Source of the DNA: Anseranas semipalmata
Taxonomy: Eukaryota > Chordata > Aves > Anseriformes > Anseranatidae
Length of the DNA stretch: 64,000 bases
Direction of reading: 5' to 3'
Assembly (NCBI GenBank): GCA_013399115.1
Contig: VXAA01000859.1
Coordinates: 530,430-594,429 of the forward strand
Part shown: piece after piece, positions 48,402 to 63,120 of the stretch
Layout: every line of letters begins with the position of its first letter
How positions within the stretch are numbered: the stretch's first letter is position 1
Program-made: the position numbers and the translations under genes
The notes under the pieces: model-generated
The model's input: the letters and a program-made list of their open reading frames with translations, nothing else
Told to the model about the DNA's origin: nothing
The model's database searches: none

Positions 48402-51324
48402 ATAGTACATATTTTTTTTTTTTTTAAGAGACATTCACCTCTTGACTGCTTGAGGTGCCTGTCTGAAAATCTGAATGTTTGGTAACCACATCTACTGTGA
48501 AGCAGGAAACAGACAATGCCTTTTCCTATGGAGTGGAAAGGGAATAAAATGATTTTTATAAGCTTATTTGTAGATTGCATAACCCAGAGCTGACTCAAAT
48601 TTCTTCTACATTTAACAAATTTAATCAACACCCTGTCACCACTTGACTTTCTGAGAAGACTTCTGAGATTTAATGAGCTCAACTTGGAAGTGCCAATGGA
48701 CCAAAATGGACGTGGGAATTATTCAAGACTTCTGCAAAACAAAAAATTACAGAAAACATACTGTTTGGCAGAAAATGAACTCAAGTTTATCTGAGAATAT
48801 GGTGCTCTCTGGATAGAAAGTAGTAAGAAAGCAATAAATTTTGCCAGTATTACTGAAAAATAGTAAAGTAGAGACATTAATATAAATAAATGAATTACAT
48901 ATAAGGTTTAAAAGAAAAAGGAAAGATATAAAATTATTCCTTAATAGCAATTTCTTCTGATGTTGTCTAAAATTCTACTGAACACAAACTAAGACAAGAA
49001 CAGATGTTTCTTCTATCAAAATCAGAGTGGAGATGAGTCTATATGTATCTTTGTGCAAGGTCATAACCACTTAGCAAGCTAATTTACAGTCCTCTTCTTA
49101 GGGACATCTTTTTACACATCAGCAATGTTCTGCTTCACTCGTTTATGAATTGAACATTTAAACTTTTCTGTAAGCTTTCTCAGTACATCAGATTTTTGCA
49201 GTTGATTCAGAATAATAATGGATTCTTGCTATTTTTATTGAGATGAGACACAATATCACAAAATTTAAGATTCTACTCTTAACAAATGATACCTTTGAAA
49301 AATGCTGCTATTATATATTCCACCATGAAATTTTTACTGTGATACAACTGATTATGGTCATTCAACAGGATCAGAATTAAATTTCTTAAGAATTTGTAAT
49401 ATTAACAAAAAGTCTGTAGATACAAATTAGACGAAGGAAACATCACAGAAAGGATTATTGAAATGAGGATGAACGACACAGTTAACACTGAATAAAATAT
49501 CCAATTTACAAGGAAAAATTAAGAAACGTGGCCAGATTTTGTTACCTGTTAAGCTTTAAGAGATACTTAATATCTATTTGAGTTACAACAATATATTGAG
49601 TGTAGTTACAGAGCCAGCCATGTAATAAACTGGGTGAATTCTAACCAAGGGAGCAGTCATCCAGCCAGAGTGTTCAGGATAAGCAGAAGAAAATGGACAT
49701 GGAAAGACCAATATGTGGCTTTAAGGCATTTCAGCACTTTCATACTTTCTGAAAGATATTATTACAATAAGAATAATCGATTGTTTTGGTTGATATTACT
49801 GGATCAAACATTGTGGTACTTGGCTAATTTTTACTCGGCTGAGCTGCCAACTGACTATATGGTAGTCATTCAGCATCAATCCAGTTTTGGCCCAGGGTTT
49901 TCATTACTGAATTTCTGTTTGGATAGTCTCAGATGCGGAGAGAGGGTCAGCATGCTAAGGTTTCTTTTGGAAGGCTTTTTATACACATTTGTAGGAGTGT
50001 GATTTCAAGCAGAGAATTATTCCGTGCTACACTGAGCGTGATTAAAATGCATGATTAAAAATATTGCTTTCTTTTTCTTTTTTTTCCTTCCCTCCTTAAA
50101 CAAACATAAGACAGGAGCTAGTGACACAAAGCATTGATAACAGAGTTCATAGTTCTGGGAAAACCTGTGTTAAACCCAGCCAGGCAAAAACTACAGCGTC
50201 ACTCACCTCTGACCAGCATACAGCAGCCTGGCTCTTGCCTCTCCCCTCCTACCATGATGGGAGCATGCTGTGCCAGCCTGTCATTGTGTATTGGACTCCT
50301 CTGAAGGCTAAACTCAAACCCGTCCATCAGTGGGAGCCTCCTGGCACTTGTGAAGCTGTAGCAGGAACCAAAACAGCTGTTAGTGTTTAAAAAGCTTTTT
50401 AATGTGAATGTGGTGAATGATACTTTTCAGTCTGCCTCTCCCTCCTCTGCCCAGCTCTCCTCATCACCCAGAGAAAGGAACCAGAGGCAAAGGAGACAAA
50501 CAGTAAGGTACAGCACATGGTGGTTGATATCCCACCACTGAGTCTGAATTAGGACTTCAAAATGGTGCCTCTGGTTGTAAACTGTAAAGCCCTACAAAAC
50601 TGCAGCAGTGATAGATCAAGCCTGAAACAAAAGCCCACCAAGGCAGGGACCTTTTTCCCTTCCCAGCAACTCAAAAATTTTAGGTCTTTTCTGTCTCTTT
50701 GCATTTTTCCCATTAAAACAATCTATCCAAGGGAATTTCCTGTTATGTTTTTATTAGCAGCAAAGTGCATGCTTGTAGTGATAAGGTGGCTGACAAAGAC
50801 AACTTCACAATGTGTTTAGCCTAAGAATTTTTACCCCCATCCAACAGCCAGCTATAAACATTTTAATGCGGATCTCAAAAGCAAGCAAAATTTTTCATTC
50901 TTCCACTATCATCAATAAGAGACATGCAGGTTAACCATGCACTCACAACTTCCCTGACCACCTCTGTCTCAGAGATATTGCAGACATGAGATTTGCACGC
51001 AGTCTCATATTCGCAGTTTGTGCAAGTTTCTTAAAACAACTGCTAAGCCAAGCTGCACGTGTAATTACTAGATCATGTGTATGCATCCAATTGCATCTCT
51101 ATGTCAAGCAGTTCATACTGTCACAAATAGTGACTGGGCATGAAAAAAAACAAAATTTTGACAAATATGTAAAAAAATCTCCTTCAGTAAAATTCAGAGG
51201 CTGTTTACTCCTGCACATTCAGCTGCAAGAGGAGCATTTGTTTGTAAGGGCTCTTGTTCAAAACAAATGATTAGCACTTTCTTGAATGTATTCTAAACTT
51301 AACTTTGGGTTTGTGTTTGAGGGT

Positions 51325-51340
51325 TTTGTTTGTTTGTTTT
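51325..51340. repeat. (GTTT)n tract, left arm of an inverted pair
   Basis: TTTGTTTGTTTGTTTT is the exact reverse complement of the AAAC tract at 51483-51498, 142 bases downstream. Confidence 0.9.
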
Positions 51341-51482
51341 TGTGTGTTTTGGTTTTGAAAGAGTTTGATTACAGATTGATTCTGTTGGCCTGCTTCAAAA
51401 CATGCATCCCCAAATACTGCTGCAGTCAGGCCAAGGAGGGCAAAACCCGTGGTTTCTGGATACCAGAACTGATCCTTCTATG

Positions 51483-51507
51483 AAAACAAACAAACAAACA
51501 AAAAAAA
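51483..51507. repeat. (CAAA)n tract, right arm of an inverted pair
   Basis: AAAACAAACAAACAAA (51483-51498), followed by further A-rich sequence, pairs with 51325-51340. Confidence 0.9.
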
Positions 51508-51696
51508 CCAGGCAGCTTTATTTTAAACAGAAGACAACTTCATGCTGCAGGCTGTTCTCTGCAGACATTAGATAACAGATTTTCCATTTATAACTCATAA
51601 CAATTTATGTCTTGTCCACACTGTAAAGAAAAACCACCTCAAAATTAAATCCACACCACTCAGCAGAAAGTGGAAACCATTTTTGTCCTCTCTAGA

Positions 51697-51728
51697 TTTT
51701 CTTTTTCTTTTTCTTTTTTTTTTTTTTT
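51697..51728. repeat. T-rich (CTTTTT)n tract
   Basis: A polypyrimidine stretch made of CTTTTT units that runs into an uninterrupted T-run. Confidence 0.9.
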
Positions 51729-52167
51729 ATTGCTCTACAGTTTCTGTGCACGCTGCATGTAACATTGGAAGAAATAAGGGAATCCCTAGTGAGGACTTGC
51801 ACTCATTTCCATTTTGCAGGGTGACCACATTGGTTGGGAAGGGGCTGGGAAGGATTTAGAGACTTGCTTTTTTTCCCTGACTTCTAAACTGGGGAATGGG
51901 TGAATAGTCAGTCCCCAGGGGCAGGTGCAAACTCAGTAAGGGGGCTAGGAGCAGGCCTAGGCTCAGAAGTCTGGGAAATCATGTAAACAGCATGGATAAG
52001 GCTCTTGTTGTGCCATGTTGAAAAACTTTAGAATTGTGGCCACAGTGCCACAAATGCAGGCTAAGATTTTCAATTGCATTTTTTCAAATGTAAGGTGAAT
52101 TGTAATTGTTTATATTGTAATGTAAATTGCAGGTATTTCTTCCTAATGTCAGTAAAAAAAAAAAAAA

Positions 52168-52188
52168 NNNNNNNNNNNNNNNNNNNNN
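52168..52188. other. Assembly gap (21 N) after a poly-A run
   Basis: Twenty-one undetermined bases directly follow an A-run at 52154-52167, suggesting that a longer A-tract or simple repeat defeated sequencing. Confidence 0.95.
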
Positions 52189-55100
52189 AACTGAAAATGC
52201 ATTCTTTACATTTAATTAGAGCGAAAAGACACAAAAAGAAAACAGTGAGAATATAGCATAAATGTGGGAAAATGCATACTAGACACAGACTCGAACTTCA
52301 ACTTCTGAGGCTTCAAATGACTACAGTTTTAACTGAAAGCTTAACACTGCCTTAAAAGCCTGAGATGCAAATATGTATGTTACAGGTGGAATGGAAACAG
52401 AGCAATTCTCAATGACTTGCAGGACAGTCAAAAAACAGTCAGTAGTGAAATAAGTAGACAGCGAGGCTGCTTTAGCAGAAACCTTCATAGATTAACTACT
52501 GAGTCACTTGGAAGGGGCCTGGGCCACTCACAAGAAACTAAGGATTGTCCCAGGGAAACGAGGCAGAATACAATGCTGCTTCAATTCAGATGGAAAGCCT
52601 AACCACCCCTTTGACTAAAACTTCGCACGTACATTAATGTCAACAACAGATTTCAAAGCAAATCCTCTGTTGGGTTACAAAAATGCTGTAAAGACAATAT
52701 ACAATCACCTGTTCTTCCTACTAGAGCAGCAAAATCAGTAATAGTGACTCAACTAATTCAAAATCACTCAATGCCATCACACTCATCTATACAACGAAAG
52801 GCATATATTTTCGAACAACTGTGACTGAAAATTAAAAGGTATTTTGGGGAAAAATATCCTCTCTCAAAAACTGATGAGCAAAATAATTTAAAACTTAATT
52901 AAAACATTTTTAAAAATAATTAAAATAATTGAAAATATTTTATACAATTGAAACATTAAATCAATTGGTCAAATCATTAGTAGCTTGTAAGTTACACCAA
53001 ACCAGCTGGTGCAGAAAGAGCTCATAATGATTAATAACTTTTTTGATATTTACTGTGAAAAGTATTATACATTCAAAGAGGAAAAGACCTAAGTAAACAT
53101 ACAAGATTAGGAACAAAATGGTGAATCCAAACTTCCTCAAAAAAAAAAAAAAAAATTGAAGCTGCTAATGCTGGATGAGGTATTAAAGATTCAATGAGAC
53201 AGAATGCTTCAAAATGTATTTTTAGTTAAACCTGAATATTTTCATTATTACTCTATCTTGCAACCCCATGCTTCCTATTTGTATACCATTAGGGAAGGAT
53301 AACCATTGTCCTAATCACAGGTTTCAGGAGAAGTTATTCTGGTTTCTCAAAAGAAAGGCAGAGAATACTTGGGAGCTACCTCACCTCTTGGGCAGAGCTG
53401 ACGTTGGAAGGACAGAAACACTTTCCATAAAAACAAAGTTTGAAAATATCCCTGAAAACAAACCGGCCAAGAGTTGAAATGCTGACAAACCCCACTGTGT
53501 AACTCACAACTGCACTCCCTGCCCAGCAACGTGACTGTACCAGCATAACGTTTGGTAAAAGTAAGAAAAGAAACCAATTTCTTAATAAGTTCTTTAAAAG
53601 TTGTAAACAATAATAATAAAAAATACAGCAAAAATATCCCTGTCTGTATCTAATATCAGAGTACACATTTTGGAGACTCTGATCAGACCGTTTTTCCAAG
53701 TGGTGCAGAAACATATGAATCAATCATTTTCAGTCCAAAACAGAGGTATTCTTTCCAGCGTCCTCTACTGAAATTAATACTATAGCTATTAATGAGCATG
53801 AACAGTGCATACAAGCAACTACATTAGGGTGTAAAGTTAGTTTTAAAAGCGTGTGCCTGGTCCCTTATCAATGATTTGCAGAGGGCAGTTGGTGGTTAAT
53901 GCCTCATCTCCTGATGAGAACTCACAGTGAGCAATATCAGAGTCACTGCAATGCGGCTTATCATTTAACCATCACGCTCCTATCTCAGCTTACAGAATGC
54001 ATTTTTTTTTCCATACATAGAGGAAAAAAAAATGACAACGCTCATGGATCCTTTTCAACGTATGGATGGGAGAAAACAGTCAAGATCAACTCAAGATGTT
54101 TAAAGTATTTTCAAAAAAATTAATACACTTAGCTGAAGAAATAACATTAAAGAGAGTTTTAGGAAGAGAGAGAGACTACCACTAGGAAGCCCTGTATAAT
54201 TTTGCTTTAAACTTGACTTGTTCAAATAATCTTATATTAAGTAATCCTTCGCTTGAAAATGTAAATGCCTAAAGCCCTAAAAAGAAGCATGAAACCATAA
54301 ATAAATGTGATATTTAACCAATAAGACATGACACAAATAATTTCTGAACCATTAATGAATGTCTCAGGTGCATTGTAAGGCATGGGGCCAAAGGTCTAGC
54401 TTGTCTTATCTTTCTCATAAAATGGGAATTATAAAAAATATGGGAAGAGAGCATCAGGGAAGCGTCATACTCCTGTGTTTCCAGAGGGATGTCATGGTTA
54501 AAATACAGCTCACAGACAAGTTGAGATCTCCATTTTTGGTCAAAGTCTAATTAATTTCTTAATGAAATTAAGACATGAAATGTGGCTGCATCTTGGTTTA
54601 GATATAAGTTGGAAAGTTTACCTTTCATCGGTCACTAAATTCATTCCTAATTTATTATGCAATCTGGCACAAGGATTTCAGAGCTTTCCAGTCTCACTCA
54701 TATTTACCATCAATCCAGAAGCAACCTAAACTATCTGAACAAATATCTATGGGAACTCAAAGATGACAATATTAACAAAGCTATACCAGGGACAGTTGCT
54801 CAGGATAGCAAGAAGAGGGAAGGCACCAGTCTTCAATAGCAGAACTTTCTTGAGTCCTGTGAAGCATTACCATGAAACACGCAGTCACCATTTACATTTT
54901 TTACTCAATAGCCACATCCAACACTGGGTTCTGTAAACAGATCCTTTCTGTTCTTGTATTTACCACAGGGGCCTTCACGTCCTTCCCCTTTGCACGCTCA
55001 CTACCTGCAGGGACACCTTTCCCCTCCTCCCTTGTAGCTACAGCACAAAGGCAGGGTGCTTACAGTGTCAATGAAGCAGTTTGCAGCCTCAGGATTACAA

Positions 55101-57394
55101 TCAAAGAGACCTCATGAACTGTCCCTGAACTGCGGAGTATTCAGGCAGATTAGCTCAACATGTACATTTATTTTGGTGGTGCAATTCAACAGTGAGTACA
55201 GAAAAAAATATATATTATTCAGCTTTTACTTGGGCAACATAGTATTTTTGCCATTTCAATATCTGTATTACCAGGTAGGTAAGTTGCACATTTTTTATTT
55301 ATCACTAAACTACGATTAGGATTATTGATTATTATTTTTTAAATCTAATAATATTTTAAGAGATGATCTAAAATGCAGGAACCTCTGCCAATAATTCAGC
55401 CCACAGAGCATTCAGATTTCTGAGAGGCCCTGTTAATCAGATTGCTAACATATTCATTGTATTTTGTCTGAAAGCAATAACGTTGCATTTCTAGTAAGCG
55501 ATTTGTTCCTCCTAAAAGGGTAGCTGTAAAGTTGTGAGGAAAAACTTGAATGGAAAAGACATTCTTATATGTTTATCTTCAATTTCAATGACAACAAACT
55601 GCCCAAAGGATTTTATCTGACACTTTAATCTTCATATTGATTGGGGGCAGATAGAGGAATTTGTTTAGCTTGTTCGTAAGCTGTGATTTTCTACAACATC
55701 AACATTATGACTCCTGTTTGTTGTCTGTCTCACAGATACAGCTCGACATAGAAATACTTGGTTGTAACAAACCAACCAACCTCCACAGGCACAGGAAACA
55801 AGCCAGAAAGTTGGCCTCAGTCCTCAGTCAATTCTCAAGGCAACCTATGAACAGAGCACTTTATCAAATAGATGAGACTGAGGTTAGAGGTGAATAACCC
55901 TTGTTCTGGTCCCTTTGTAGGTGGAAAGCATTGTATTAGACAAACGCACCCTCTCCAGAGGAGGAAAAGAACACCGAGGAACTGTATTTCCTTGAAACAG
56001 CAATAGTTTGCTACTGACTAGTAAACTTAGGAGCAAATAAAATAGTACACCGACAGAGTAGCTTGTAAAAATGTCACATAAAACAGCCCACTTATCCTAT
56101 TTTTGCACCTATTAAATAAATATATATTTATAAATATTTCTAAACGAACGTTTGCTAGTTTCATAGCAACAAAACAGTTAGAAGTGCAAAGCTGATACTG
56201 GGCTGGATTAAAAAATATCCCAGCAAATTACCCAGCCAAAGTCTGCGGGGATTTTGAGAGCACACCATGTCGTCACACAGCAGCTGGACGGCAGGGAGCT
56301 CTGCTGAAAGGCCACTGACAACACATGAGACACACTGGGGAAAATGTTCTTTCTGACTTGCTTTCTAATCCTCCTCCTCACAGCTGACAGCCCTGACACC
56401 TCGTACAAGGCTGAAAATTAAGTGGAGTTATAAAATGAGCGAACAAGAGTCGCAAAGTCTAACGGATTTTGAGCACAAGAATTCTGCTGGAAACTAGGCT
56501 TTGAGCAAGGGACTCATAAAAACTTCATTTTAGAATGCAACTTTTCTAAGAATTAGTGTCCCCTTTTCACAATTTTTAGACAGAGATTACAAGTGTTCTT
56601 CTTTTGTATCACATTCTCATGACACAAGTCATCTGCTAAACAGCTTAAGCCTTAAAATGCTTCAAAGCGAAAAGAACACATTTTTCTTCTAAAAGCCCCA
56701 ACTCAATACATTTTAGGATTATTCTAATTAGGGTTCAATTTCCTTGTTTTGAGAAAGAAAAAAAATGTAACCAGAGTTCATGGGACTATAAGTAATTGCA
56801 TTTTTTCCTTAAAAGGAAAACCAACAAAACCAGCAGAAGTGGGCAAGTGGCCTCACAAGGAAGGCTTGCTGGCCGGTGTTCTGCCACAGAACAAAAGCTG
56901 CACACGCTTTGCGATAATTGCGTTTTCACAAATAGCCTGAAAGTTGTCCTGGAGGTACCAGAGGACAGAGGAAAGGGCTTGCTTGCTAATGAACCCTAGA
57001 AATATAAAAGGTGGAAATGAAAATGACATATTAGGTTAATATCCAGTCCTGCTATAGCTGAACATGGTTCCCAAGAGTACATTTTCCTGACATTTTTCTC
57101 AGTCTATTCTCAATGTCTCAAGGGGGCTCCTATCTCTTCTCTTGAGTCAGTTCCCCACTCTAAGAAAACTCCCTGTCAGGAAACTTCTCTTGATATTCAG
57201 CCTAAATTTCTCCTTTCTCAATGGTAGTACGTTATTCTAGGTTACAACATCTTGTCCATTTGCAAGAAGAGAAATTCTTTTTTGTTGTTGTTTATCCTTC
57301 ACAAATCTTTAATAACAATTATGTTCTTAAGTCTCTGTCAACTGGACAGGCTTTAAACATATAGATCTCATAAATCAGTCCTGATGATTTTGGT

Positions 57395-57418
57395 CCCCCC
57401 CCCTTTTTTTTTTTTTTT
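57395..57418. repeat. C9 T15 homopolymer pair
   Basis: Nine C directly followed by fifteen T, a pure polypyrimidine tract. Confidence 0.9.
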
Positions 57419-59809
57419 CTTTTCAGTCCCCGAAGTTGCCCTCATTTTCTAATACTGAAAATCCCATAAGGGTGAAGGAGGAGGGGGTAAAGTGGCACAT
57501 GAAATCAATTTCCCCCAAATTTATTCCTAAAGCAAAAAATTGATGTTTTACTGAAAAAAAAAAATATTTTTTTCATGGGTGCTTTTTCAGGGTTCTGGAT
57601 TTTCTAGTTTCTGCTGTAAACCTAAGAGACTTAAACCTTTCTAGTTTGTGTCAATAATTCAGATTACAACAGCATTGCCACCGGATGACAAACAAAATAA
57701 GTTGTCTGATAACGTTTCAGTCTTCAGTCAATCTGAGTTTTCCTAGCGCCATCAGAGTGACTGTCTGGAGTACACACAGCTGTCGTGTGCTGTGTGAGCA
57801 TACACGGCATAATCAGTCAAAACAGCTACTGGTAGCGTATGCGTTAAGTATATACATGAATCTTGGCAGGAGACACAAAAATCAGCAGTCTCAGAACTCA
57901 TCTCCCACTGTAAGTAGAGTTTAACGGGACGAGCTTTGTGGACATTTTTTGAACACACTTAGTATTTTAAATGTTCCTTCTCAATACTCATTCAAATCCA
58001 AATCACATTCTATCACAATATTTAATTGCCAAATTAAAAAATTACGCCAAAACCAAATTATGGCAATTGACATCAACTTTGCACACCTAAACGCTGCCAC
58101 ACCATTACACTGCCATTTTGAAGCACCAAATAAAACTGTATTTGATTTTTAATTTGCAAAGCACTTTTTCTTTTTTAAACCAAGTTGGCCGATGTCTTTA
58201 GATCAGTCACCTACATAATAGTCTATTTAGGATGCTTGCTTATTTTTAAGCAAGAAAAGTTAATGTCTGCCAAAACCATGTTTTGTTTTTCAAGTGACAA
58301 ATATAATGCACAAAGGAACTATTAAACATACTAACTGAATACAGACAAAAATATTTATGAAGTCTATCACGTTTTTCTGATTTTAATCTCTCTGGTTTTG
58401 TGTTTATATTATACAATTTCCTAGAAATTGTAAACTATGGAAATTGATGAATTTTTAAGTTTTCCTTAAGCTGAAGATTGAAAAAAATATATAAAGCTGT
58501 TCTTCTATTATAGATAATCTGCTTTTGTATTGTTTTCTTCTGATATATCCAGTCAGAGTCAAGACAAAGTATTAGAAAAAAAAAAAAAAAAACACTGTGC
58601 ATTTATTGTTGCTCAGTAACAGCCACACAGAAGACCAACAAACAAAAATTTGGAATAAGTCTGAACCAGCTGGAAAGAAAGAGAGGGGATTTTTGCTCAA
58701 CAGGCCAGGTGCATTGCAGGCTTGCTGTGGGCTTGTCTTTTTTTTTTTTCCCTCTAATGGTGCAAACAGGATACTTAACCATCAATATTCTTCAGTATGA
58801 CCCTTTGTGTGACTTTTTTTTTCTCAAATCTTCACCTTATTTCCCATTAGTCTTATAGTATTAAATATCAATTTCATATTGTATATAGAACTATGAAAGG
58901 AAAGAAAGAACACCTATCAATGTAATTACCTAAAAAAAAAAAAAAAGGCTTTTAAGTAGGACTTCTGATGAGAAATCTAATTTTTTCATTTATCTGCCAT
59001 GAAAACTGAGTTGACTGTACCTAAAACAAGTTCAGGGTCAGAAGGCTCTGCAGTTTTAGAAAGTTCCCACAATTACAGAGAAAAAAAAAAACCACATTGT
59101 TTGCAGTAAGCCAACACAATGATGCACTTGCAGAGGAAATGTGAAACAATGACAAAAGAAGAGATTAGGAAATATTTAGCTGAGCCAAGCTTACAAGAGA
59201 AATTTGTATACAAGTTTATGGTGAAGACGATTAAATGGAAGCTTAAGGTCTCTTTCTCTTAGGTCATTGCCTAAACATATGCTTTCCTTGGTTCTTCACA
59301 CTTTCCTTTCTCCCTTGCTAATTCTACTACTTTACTGGTACACAGACACACTCTTAATTTACATGTAGCTAACATTAACATTCTGGTTAGTTGGAAGCAT
59401 TTATGTAGTAGAGAGGAAAGAGAAAGCATATGCAAGTGTCTGAACAGTTTCCAACTCTCTTACCTTCTGCACCTCGCACTCTATGCACACATACAAATAC
59501 ATTTAAACACCGACCTTTTACATTTAATAATCTCAGTTTTAAAGAGCTTGTATAATTACAAAGGCCAGATTGTTACAGCAGTAGCTAGAGCCAATTTTGA
59601 TAATTAGGCTTGGGTGAATTTAAACTGAACTAGTTTTAGGAGTAGGTAAAAATGTCTCAAAGAGTCTAAATATACTCTTATGTAGTTACATCCAAATGTA
59701 GTGGAAAAAGTAGTGGAAAAAAACACGATAATACAAATAATGCATAAAAACTTTAAGCTTAATCTTTCACTGAATACTGGGAGAAGAGGTAGCATTATCA
59801 TTATTTTTA

Positions 59810-60200
59810 ATGGATAGGACTGTTGACCTACCAGACTACGCGCAAGTGGACCATGATGGGAACCTAAAAGTTGCCCATAGGATACTATGGGTGTGTTTAC
59901 TGTGTTTTTTCAGCAGACCTTCACAGCCCCATTTCCTGCCCTATATGTGGGGGTTTGAGCCCCAGTTCTGGCTGCAGCCTCAGAGGCGAGGCTGGCTGGT
60001 AGCCAGCAAGTGTTCAGGAACGAGCAGGACAGAAATGGGCCAAACTTCTCCCTCTGAGCACAAGGAAGTTCATCGCTGTTGTTGGCTATTAGTCTATCAG
60101 TGATTTTTTTTAACATTAGAAACACCCTCACAAGAACTACCTCAAAGAAGTGTCTGAAGAGCAAAGCAGGGGCCAGAAGCTTTATTTTAACCATGTATAA
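59810..60200. other. GC-richer patch
   Basis: Open frames of 97 aa (plus, 59810-60103) and 94 aa (minus, 59910-60194) overlap, so neither is favoured. It contains a small perfect hairpin, GCTGGCT / AGCCAGC, at 59991-60007. No family is recognised. Confidence 0.35.
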
Positions 60201-63120
60201 CCCTAAATCTGATGGTAATTAAGAACTAGCTCCCTCTTCTTTTCCTTCTTTCTGACAGAGCTTATTGACCGATACCCATCTTCATGGATCACTGGAAGAA
60301 CTCAGTATGCTGCTGAGAAATGCTGAAAGGCACAGACCATTCTTTTCTTCCAGTCCTGCACCACTAGAAGTGTCATTGCACACAGCTAAATGCTACTGAC
60401 CATTATTTTTCATTTCAGATAATACAATAGAAACAAAGGCCTACTCCAAAGCCCATTGTAGTTTGTGGATTTGTATTCATTTGACGTGATGCTACTTCTG
60501 AATCAGGTTTTACATTCATAAATATAACAGAACATTGCTGAAGAACTAATGTATGTGAAGTGGCCTGCAATCCTTGAACAAAGCAGACCTTCCTTCCCCA
60601 TCATCATTATTCACCAGGCATGGCAGAATGAAGGGCTGAAAGGATCAAAGAGCAGAGCAGCAGCAGTGTCTACTAATAATTGACAGTGTAAGCAACACCA
60701 CTAATCAAGGCCAAAGTACAGGACGTTGTAAAGGACAGACATCAAGTTTTCTGGCTTAGCTAGGATCATTTAAACCAGGACCAATCTAGGAAAATGAGTG
60801 TCCTTTAAACATAAGGAAAGTTTTAGGTAAAACAAGTGAGTGATGTTGCACCAGCTAAAATGAAAAATAAAACTTAAAGTGAAGCAATTTCAGTTGTTAT
60901 CCTGTGCCAAAATAGCCTTTTTTTTTTTGGGGGGNAGAAATCCACTGGTGCTGTCCTAGATTGTCAAAGGAAATGGTTGAAAGGAAGCATTGGCTGATGT
61001 CCTGGCCTTAACTGGCTGTCACAATCATTTCTTCCTGAATCAAAGTGCACTTCTCATTTTCATCATTTATACAGAAGAAAAATATCTGCGCTTTAGCTTC
61101 TAATCACATTTTATCTTTTTTTAATCTTATTTTTATGAATTTACTCTCATTATAGTCAGTATCCATTGTCTTGAATGTCAAAATAAGGAAAAGCATTGTC
61201 CAACTGACTAAAATCCTCTGATAAACACTAGTAAAAGATTGCCAAATTATATACAAAGAATTGTGTTCTCTTTCTCTAACGAACAACTGAGTCATTTAGA
61301 TTTACCAAAATACTTTGAACTTGACACACAAAATTCATCTCTAGCACAGAAGTCATTAGTTTCTACAGCTTGTCCAAGCATTGACTTATCTACCTGAAGT
61401 GTCAAAAACTACTTCCATTAATGAGAGCTAGGATGGCCAATTATATAGCGCGAACCCTGTGCATCTTGCCTACCGAATGACACACAAAGGCTACCAGAAA
61501 ACCAGCAGATAATATTTTGTCTTTACTGAACTAAAACTTTTAATCATTATCAAAATATCCATAAAAATATTCAAGGTAAACCTTCTGAATTTGTAAAGTA
61601 CATTTTCCAGGAATAAAACCAGTGTCCCCAGCGTCAGTTCTTATAGCTGCTAAACACTTGAAAATATATTTCAAACATTTTACTAAACAAAGTTTGGTGT
61701 GATATTTTGTTGCCAAAACACACTTGAAAGGAATTTCACCTAAAATAAAATATTCCACAGTCTCAGTTTCAACTGTATTCTACTATTTAATTATTTTGTA
61801 CAGCTCCAAAGATAATGTAAGTTGCAAATATCTGAAGTCTTCACACTACTACGTTTCACAGCCAGGAACAGTAGGCAAAGAACAAGTTGTTTTCATGGTT
61901 GCCCTGGAGCCATTATCAGAAGCCATGCTACATTGCCAACGCCTGGCTCAGATCAATAATTGTCTGTAATTAGTGCAATATAGTTGATAGTTGAAAATAC
62001 CATGACACAAAAACAAAACAAAGCAAGAAAAAAAAAAAAAAAAAAGCTGAGAAAATATCAGTGAAAACAGTTTAGCAAAAAGCAGAACCGACTGTTCCAA
62101 ATCTACCTGGCAGAAACACACTGGCCTGCTAGCAGCGAGAAGTTTAAAACATCAAGATCTGTCTTACAATTAAATATTTACAATGATAAATGAAGTATCA
62201 TACTAAACACTTAGCATTCAGATGGAAAATGACTAAGAAAACCACTTTTGCCCATTTGTGGTTATCTGAAAGAAGGTCAGCTTCATCCTTAGTGTAAGGC
62301 AAAACTCATTTTTGATGTGATTCATTATCCATTGACAAAAAGGTTGCAGCAGGAATAAATGTGACCTATTTCCTTTAGAAACCCTCAAACTTCTTCATTT
62401 TTTCCAGAATACAACTGAATAGCCTTCCACAGTGCAAAATGCAAGCACTACCAGTACTATTTTACTGATAAAGGATCTATTTCAAACAAAAGAAACGTTA
62501 TGAAAGTATACGTTTCTGCAAGGAAACATCACAGCCTTCGTAACACAAACATTGTGTTTCTACTTCTTTAACAGGAGCTGTGAAATCAAACATGGTTTGA
62601 TTCCTTTTCTTATTATTCTAAGGCTACAGAAATCACTGATCAGTGTTAACTGCAGCAGTTAACAAAATATCCACACGTTAGACTTGATAGGGCAAGACAG
62701 AAGGCTTAGCCAACTAAATTCCTTGTATTCTGCTTTCTCAGCCAGCCTGTAAAAATTAATGTTTTTATATTTGATTACTGTTCTTTTCGTGATAGTGTAG
62801 CTAGCACATCTGGGTAAGGGAGCTAAGAAGTATTACTATACCAACAAGGTATTTCTCTCAGAATTAGAGACAAAACAAATCACTTCTTGCAATGCTCACA
62901 ATCAGATAATCCCTTGTACAAACAGTATAAGGTAGTGGTGGATACCATCATCTCCTGTGCAACCTGCTACTTCTTCTGCACAGTCAATGCATTTTTCATC
63001 ACCCCTTCACATCCCAAGTAACTTCCGTGCAAATTAAACAAAATTAATTTCCGCTACCAGATTCCAGCTCTTAACGTATTTTGTCACAAGATTACACTGA
63101 TATTACAGCAGGAAAAATTT
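60201..63120. other. Gene-free AT-rich flank of the CR1 insertion
   Basis: No gene or repeat body recognised. It holds a T/G run with an undetermined base (60918-60935) and an A-run at about 62028-62045. The 3' end of CR1 abuts AT-rich sequence at 63120. Confidence 0.65.

Larger units (their letters stand above)
46691..59809. other. Gene-free AT-rich stretch with simple repeats
   Basis: About 13 kb without a supported gene. The 122-aa plus frame at 49634-50002 shows no recognised domain. G-richer sequence lies at about 51770-52060. Main structured items are the AC/GT pair near 48300, the GTTT/CAAA pair near 51400 and the N gap at 52168. Confidence 0.65.

Noticed and set aside
49634..50002. 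122-aa open frame on the plus strand
   Set aside because: No family resemblance and no supporting promoter or splice structure; taken as chance.
3225..62045. Poly-A/T runs as tails of processed pseudogenes
   Set aside because: None has a recognisable gene body, an AATAAA at the right distance and flanking duplications together.
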